From Rahnella inusitata (GTDB lineage Bacteria; Pseudomonadota; Gammaproteobacteria; Enterobacterales; Enterobacteriaceae), in contig NZ_JYDE01000017.1 of NCBI RefSeq assembly GCF_003263515.1, positions 124,001 through 188,000 on the forward strand: a stretch of DNA of 64,000 nt. Direction: 5' to 3'. Shown piece by piece: positions 60,323 to 64,000 of the stretch (its first letter is position 1; each line of letters begins with the position of its first letter). The notes under the pieces were generated by a model. It had not been told where the DNA came from, made no database searches, and was given only the letters and a program-made list of their open reading frames with translations. Made by a program: the position numbers and the translations under genes.

Positions 60323-60561
60323 CTGAAATCTAGGCAAAATAGGCATATATAAGGAGATAAAAAAGATAAAAAATAACTAAAAAAGACCACTAAGTCGCTC
60401 CGGGAGCCCGAATGATGTTTTTTACCAACTCCCGCTGTATGCGGCGTGCTGTGAGTTATCCACTATTCCTGTGGATAACCTTGTGCATGAGAGTGAGAAA
60501 AGATGCTACAGACGAGACGGGACGCGGGTTGTGCTCGGTTTGCCCGAATTCGCGGCTTTTT
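60323..60561 (+). other. Possible short transcription unit in the uvrB upstream region
   Basis: The 988 bp between 59936 and 60923 hold no recognised gene; 59936-60322 shows nothing I can name. Here a promoter-like pair CTGAAA-N17-TATATA (60323-60351) precedes a hairpin CGCGGGTT/AATTCGCG (60523-60554) followed by GCTTTTT. In between, a 60-codon frame starts at ATG 60412 with GGGAG five bases upstream and runs to 60594, past the hairpin; its product resembles nothing I know. It may instead be a distal uvrB promoter. Confidence 0.25.
60456..60478. promoter_or_regulatory. Inverted pair of DnaA boxes upstream of uvrB
   Basis: TTATCCACT (8 of 9) and TGTGGATAA (perfect, complement strand) face each other five bases apart, forming the palindrome GTTATCCAC-N7-GTGGATAAC. 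A DnaA-binding site upstream of uvrB is known in E. coli. Confidence 0.7.
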
Positions 60562-60776
60562 AGCGATGTTCTTTTTTATCAACGGGTTAGTTAAAAGCAA
60601 TATGGCCGCAATTCGTTCGCACTGACAGTGTCAGTTTTCGTCAACCTGTGGTCAGTAAGTTAACAGAGGATAAATTTCGGTGATAAATGTCATCTGATGG
60701 TGAAAATAAGCTTTTCCCGATAACCTAAAAAAGTGCAGGTACGCCAACCGGTTAAACACTGTGTGATGAATAGTCA

Positions 60777-60805
60777 TTGGAGGCTGGTTTTATATACAGT
60801 AATAT
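60777..60805 (+). promoter_or_regulatory. uvrB promoter with LexA box in the spacer
   Basis: TTGGAG-N17-TAATAT forms a sigma-70 promoter. Its spacer contains CTGGTTTTATATACAG (60784-60799), which matches the LexA consensus CTGT-N8-ACAG with one change (CTGG). LexA bound here would block polymerase, giving SOS induction as for E. coli uvrB. Confidence 0.75.
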
Positions 60806-60826
60806 AGGGGCGGTAAAAATCAGCAG

Positions 60827-60883
60827 TGGCAAAAACGCGGAGTCTTCCATACTGATCCTCCGCCCCAGGTCCTGTTTTTGCCA
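60827..60883 (+). other. Stem-loop in the uvrB leader
   Basis: TGGCAAAAACGCGGAG (60827-60842) pairs with CTCCGC (60858-60863) and, after a ten-base bulge, GTTTTTGCCA (60874-60883). It lies in the untranslated leader between the LexA-controlled promoter and the uvrB ATG. All 16 left-arm bases are paired. Confidence 0.65.
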
Positions 60884-60923
60884 ATGGTCTTTTGCGTTTT
60901 CTTCTTCAGTCAGGTAGCCCGTC

Positions 60924-62930
60924 ATGAGTAAAGTGTTCAAACTGCATTCCGAATTTAAACCGTCAGGCGATCAGCCTGAGGCGATCCGTCGTCTGGAAGA
61001 AGGGCTGGAGAACGGTCTGGCGCACCAGACGTTGCTTGGGGTGACCGGCTCTGGCAAAACCTTTACCGTGGCGAACGTCATCGCTGATCTCAACCGTCCG
61101 ACGATGGTGCTGGCGCCCAACAAAACCCTGGCGGCGCAGTTGTACGGCGAGATGAAAGAGTTCTTCCCGGAAAACGCCGTTGAATACTTCGTTTCTTACT
61201 ACGATTACTACCAGCCTGAGGCGTATGTCCCGAGCTCGGACACTTTTATCGAAAAAGATGCCTCGGTGAACGAACACATCGAGCAAATGCGTCTTTCTGC
61301 CACTAAAGCCCTGCTGGAACGCCGCGATGTGATCGTGGTGGCGTCGGTATCGGCGATTTACGGTCTGGGTGATCCGGATTTGTATCTCAAAATGATGTTG
61401 CACCTGACCAAGGGCATGATCATCGATCAACGTTCGATCCTGCGCCGTCTGGCCGAGCTGCAATATGCCCGCAACGATCAGGCTTTCCAGCGCAGTACAT
61501 TCCGCGTGCGCGGTGAAGTGATCGACGTTTTCCCGGCGGAATCGGACGATCTGGCGGTGCGCATTGAGCTGTTCGATCAGGAAGTCGAGCGGCTATCGCT
61601 GTTTGATCCGCTGACCGGTCAGGTTCAGCATGAAGTGCCGCGTTTCACCATCTACCCGAAAACACACTACGTTACCCCGCGCGAACGTATCGTGCAGGCG
61701 ATGGAAGATATTAAGGTGGAACTGGCCGACCGTCGCAAAGTGCTGCTCGACAATAACAAACTGCTGGAAGAACAGCGCATCAGCCAGCGCACGCAGTTTG
61801 ATCTGGAAATGATGAACGAGCTGGGCTATTGCTCCGGCATCGAAAACTATTCGCGCTACCTGTCCGGACGTGGCCCTGGCCAGCCGCCGCCAACGCTGTT
61901 TGACTATCTGCCAGCCGACGGCCTGCTGATTGTCGATGAATCCCACGTCACCATTCCGCAAATCGGCGGGATGTACAAAGGTGACCGCTCGCGCAAAGAA
62001 ACGCTGGTGGAATACGGTTTCCGTTTGCCGTCAGCGCTCGATAACCGTCCGATGCGCTTTGAAGAATTCGAAGCCGCCGCGCCGCAGAGTATTTACGTCT
62101 CCGCCACGCCAGGCACCTACGAGATGGAAAAATCCGGTGGCGATGTGGTGGAACAGGTGGTGCGTCCGACCGGTCTGCTCGATCCGCTAATTGAAGTGCG
62201 TCCGGTGACCACTCAGGTTGATGACCTGCTGTCGGAGATACGCAAACGCGTTGCCGTGAACGAGCGTGTGCTGGTCACCACGCTGACCAAACGTATGGCT
62301 GAGGATTTGACCGAGTATCTGGAAGAACACGGCGAGAAGGTACGTTACCTGCACTCTGACATCGATACCGTGGAGCGCGTGGAGATCATTCGCGATTTGC
62401 GTCTTGGCGAATTCGACGTGCTGGTCGGCATCAACTTGCTCAGGGAAGGGCTGGATATGCCGGAAGTGTCGCTGGTGGCTATTCTTGATGCGGACAAAGA
62501 AGGCTTCCTGCGTTCTGAACGCTCGCTCATCCAGACCATTGGCCGTGCGGCGCGTAACCTCAACGGTAAAGCCATTTTGTACGGCGATCGGATCACCAAA
62601 TCTATGGCGAAAGCCATCGAAGAGACCGAGCGTCGCCGCGCCAAACAGGAACAGTACAACCTCGAAAATGGCATCACGCCGATGGGGCTGAACAAAAAGA
62701 TTTCCGACATTCTGCAACTGGGTCAGCCTAAGACCAAAAAGAACAAAGACAAGCGCGATGCAGAAGCGGCGCAGACCTTCAAATCCCTTACGCCAAAAGC
62801 GCTGGAGCAACGCATCAAGGAGCTGGAAAGCAAGATGTATGCGCATGCGCAGAATCTGGAGTTTGAAGAGGCGGCCAATACCCGCGACGAACTGCATGCC
62901 CTGCGCGAACAGTTTATCGCCGTGTCGTAA
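60924..62930 (+). CDS. uvrB: Excinuclease ABC subunit B
   Basis: DNA-damage-verifying helicase of nucleotide excision repair. It has 668 residues (E. coli 673). Walker A GVTGSGKT is at 39-46. The damage-probing beta-hairpin is [21 protein letters not shown] at about 92-112. The helicase motifs continue with [33 protein letters not shown] and QTIGRAARN. The C-terminal UVR domain ([25 protein letters not shown]) binds UvrC and UvrA. The promoter is SOS-type. Confidence 0.99.
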   Translation: MSKVFKLHSEFKPSGDQPEAIRRLEEGLENGLAHQTLLGVTGSGKTFTVANVIADLNRPTMVLAPNKTLAAQLYGEMKEFFPENAVEYFVSYYDYYQPEAYVPSSDTFIEKDASVNEHIEQMRLSATKALLERRDVIVVASVSAIYGLGDPDLYLKMMLHLTKGMIIDQRSILRRLAELQYARNDQAFQRSTFRVRGEVIDVFPAESDDLAVRIELFDQEVERLSLFDPLTGQVQHEVPRFTIYPKTHYVTPRERIVQAMEDIKVELADRRKVLLDNNKLLEEQRISQRTQFDLEMMNELGYCSGIENYSRYLSGRGPGQPPPTLFDYLPADGLLIVDESHVTIPQIGGMYKGDRSRKETLVEYGFRLPSALDNRPMRFEEFEAAAPQSIYVSATPGTYEMEKSGGDVVEQVVRPTGLLDPLIEVRPVTTQVDDLLSEIRKRVAVNERVLVTTLTKRMAEDLTEYLEEHGEKVRYLHSDIDTVERVEIIRDLRLGEFDVLVGINLLREGLDMPEVSLVAILDADKEGFLRSERSLIQTIGRAARNLNGKAILYGDRITKSMAKAIEETERRRAKQEQYNLENGITPMGLNKKISDILQLGQPKTKKNKDKRDAEAAQTFKSLTPKALEQRIKELESKMYAHAQNLEFEEAANTRDELHALREQFIAVS

Positions 62931-63007
62931 ACCCTCAGGCGCGCGGTGTCAGCAGCGAACAAAAGTGCTAGACTGCGCGCCCTGAATTTTGTTGAGCGAG
63001 CTTGCTG

Positions 63008-63391
63008 ATGACTGATACACCACAAAACCCCGGTGCGGCGAAAGATCCGTTGCACGGCGTCACGCTGGAAAAACTGCTGACAACGCTGGTGGACAACTTC
63101 GGCTGGCCGGCGCTGGCTTCGCAGGTGAACATCAACTGTTTCAAAAGCGATCCAAGCGTGAAATCCAGCCTGAAATTCCTGCGCCGTACGCCCTGGGCGC
63201 GCAAGGAAGTCGAAACGCTGTATCTGGATTTCATCGAAGGCCATCTGCGACCGGACATGAGCCGCAGCAAACGCCGCACGCCGCTGTCTGAAGTCAAAGC
63301 GCAAAAGCCAAAAGTCAGCACCGCCAAACCGGCTGCCGACAGTCCGTGGAACGATCATCCGTTGATGAAAAAACAAGACGATCCATCCTGA
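63008..63391 (+). CDS. VF530/DUF2132 family protein
   Basis: A small protein of 127 residues. Residues about 14-80 ([61 protein letters not shown]) match the VF530 family, a compact helical fold thought to bind nucleic acid. The C-terminal 45 residues are a Lys/Ser/Pro-rich extension, probably disordered, that goes beyond the usual length of about 80. ATG 63008 begins [11 protein letters not shown] 63002 is an alternative. Function unknown. A terminator follows. Confidence 0.8.
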   Translation: MTDTPQNPGAAKDPLHGVTLEKLLTTLVDNFGWPALASQVNINCFKSDPSVKSSLKFLRRTPWARKEVETLYLDFIEGHLRPDMSRSKRRTPLSEVKAQKPKVSTAKPAADSPWNDHPLMKKQDDPS

Positions 63392-63415
63392 TAAATTCAT
63401 TGTTATCAGCCTGTG

Positions 63416-63456
63416 AAAAAGCTCCGCATTGTGTAAAGTGATGCGGGGCTTTTTTC
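63416..63456 (+). terminator. Rho-independent terminator after the VF530 gene
   Basis: AGCTCCGCAT pairs with ATGCGGGGCT (one G-T pair) around an eleven-base loop, flanked by an A run and a T run. Confidence 0.9.
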
Positions 63457-63489
63457 ATTCTTTGGATGTGATTTTGGAGGGAAAGGATT

Positions 63490-64000
63490 GTGGCAGAGCA
63501 AAACGTACTGATTGTGGTTGATATGCAAAATGGTGTGTTTGAATCCGAACGGTATGATCGTGTCGGACGTGCTGCACTGATCAATCAGCTGATCGACCGG
63601 GCAGGGCGCGTCATTTTCATTCAGCATGCCGAAGGAGAAATGACCGAAGGCAGCGCGCTGTGGGATATTTTACCGGAGCTGCATCGCCCGGAAGGCGCAA
63701 TCTCTGTCACCAAAACCGCCTGTGATTCCTTCTACCGCACGACACTGGAATCTGTTCTCAAAGAACTGGATACCGCGCGTTTTACGATTTGCGGCTGCGC
63801 CACCGATTATTGTGTCGATACCACCATCAAAGTCGCGGCCAGCAAAGGCTACGCGGTGACGGTGGCGTCGGATGCGCATACCACCGGTAACCGCACCCAC
63901 GTGACCGCGCAGCAGCTCATCGCTCATCATAACGAAGTCTGGGAAGGGCTGTCGGTGCCGGGCAATCCGCTGACGGTGAAAACCACCGCGCAGATTCTGG
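63490..64000 (+). CDS. Isochorismatase-family cysteine hydrolase, cut by window end
   Basis: Starts at GTG 63490 after GGAGGGAAAGG and remains open to the last base (170 codons), so the C-terminus is missing. Family marks of the cysteine hydrolases are VVDMQNGVF (catalytic Asp near residue 11), ISVTKTACDSFYRTTL (catalytic Lys) and ICGCATDYCVDTTIKVA (nucleophile Cys in TDYCV). Such proteins hydrolyse small amides such as nicotinamide, or act on isochorismate; the substrate here cannot be told. A link to the men isochorismate pathway is not implied, as the genes are 50 kb apart. Confidence 0.85.
   Translation, partial: MAEQNVLIVVDMQNGVFESERYDRVGRAALINQLIDRAGRVIFIQHAEGEMTEGSALWDILPELHRPEGAISVTKTACDSFYRTTLESVLKELDTARFTICGCATDYCVDTTIKVAASKGYAVTVASDAHTTGNRTHVTAQQLIAHHNEVWEGLSVPGNPLTVKTTAQIL

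Noticed and set aside
60884-60931. Short plus-strand frame (15 codons) overlapping the uvrB start, as a possible leader peptide
   Set aside because: It has no Shine-Dalgarno and only chance-level features; it cannot be distinguished from random.
60752-60940. 62-codon minus-strand frame over the uvrB promoter and leader
   Set aside because: It overlaps the LexA box, leader hairpin and uvrB start, and has no ribosome site or resemblance to known proteins.

Overview
The window is a stretch of enterobacterial chromosome. It is dense with core genes that closely match E. coli proteins and carries one very large accessory locus, a type I-secreted giant adhesin. Gene content fits a member of Enterobacterales outside the Escherichia/Salmonella group: YfaZ next to YfaY, a small heme catalase, a BapA-type adhesin beside rcs, and a complete bio cluster. 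Rahnella, Serratia or a relative are plausible; this is an inference from gene content, since I could run no search. I saw no rRNA, tRNA, CRISPR array, phage or transposase gene.

Layout. 1-3053: end of the nuo operon (nuoM, nuoN) and its terminator. 3072-4202: ycdZ-like membrane protein behind a perfect CRP site, then elaB. 4401-11416: complete menaquinone cluster menF-D-H-B-C-E with tightly overlapping genes. 11466-15166: heme catalase (minus strand), yfaZ and yfaY. 15334-19263: class Ia ribonucleotide reductase nrdA-nrdB-yfaE (minus) behind two NrdR boxes and a DnaA box. 19577-23297: ubiG and gyrA, divergent. 23382-29695: the Rcs phosphorelay (rcsC plus; rcsD-rcsB minus). 30317-50845: bapA, 5197 codons with about 47 Ig-like repeats, followed by its own type I exporter (outer-membrane channel, ABC ATPase, membrane-fusion protein). 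50953-54057: a periplasmic amino-acid-binding protein, a YbdL-like aminotransferase and a divergent LysR regulator. 54069-59206: biotin genes bioA (minus) and bioBFCD (plus) around a BirA-type operator. 59225-59935: an orphan UrtE-like ABC ATPase with a degenerate signature motif. 59936-60923: a gene-poor regulatory stretch with DnaA boxes, a LexA-controlled promoter and a leader hairpin. 60924-64000: uvrB, a VF530-family protein and an isochorismatase-family hydrolase cut by the window end.

How it fits together. Much of the window is respiration and cofactor supply: complex I feeds electrons to the quinone pool, the men genes make menaquinone, ubiG makes ubiquinone, and the bio genes make biotin. 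nrdAB, gyrA and uvrB serve DNA synthesis, topology and repair; nrdA and uvrB both carry DnaA boxes. The accessory theme is the envelope: the Rcs system senses envelope stress and controls surface features, and the adhesin locus lies directly upstream of rcsD, where E. coli has ompC. A family of small palindromic repeats occurs at four places, two of them at the 3' ends of bapA and of its exporter genes. The most unusual structure is inside bapA: its repeats are ordered as a four-domain A-B-C-D super-unit of about 1.2 kb, present three times in succession and once in expanded form.
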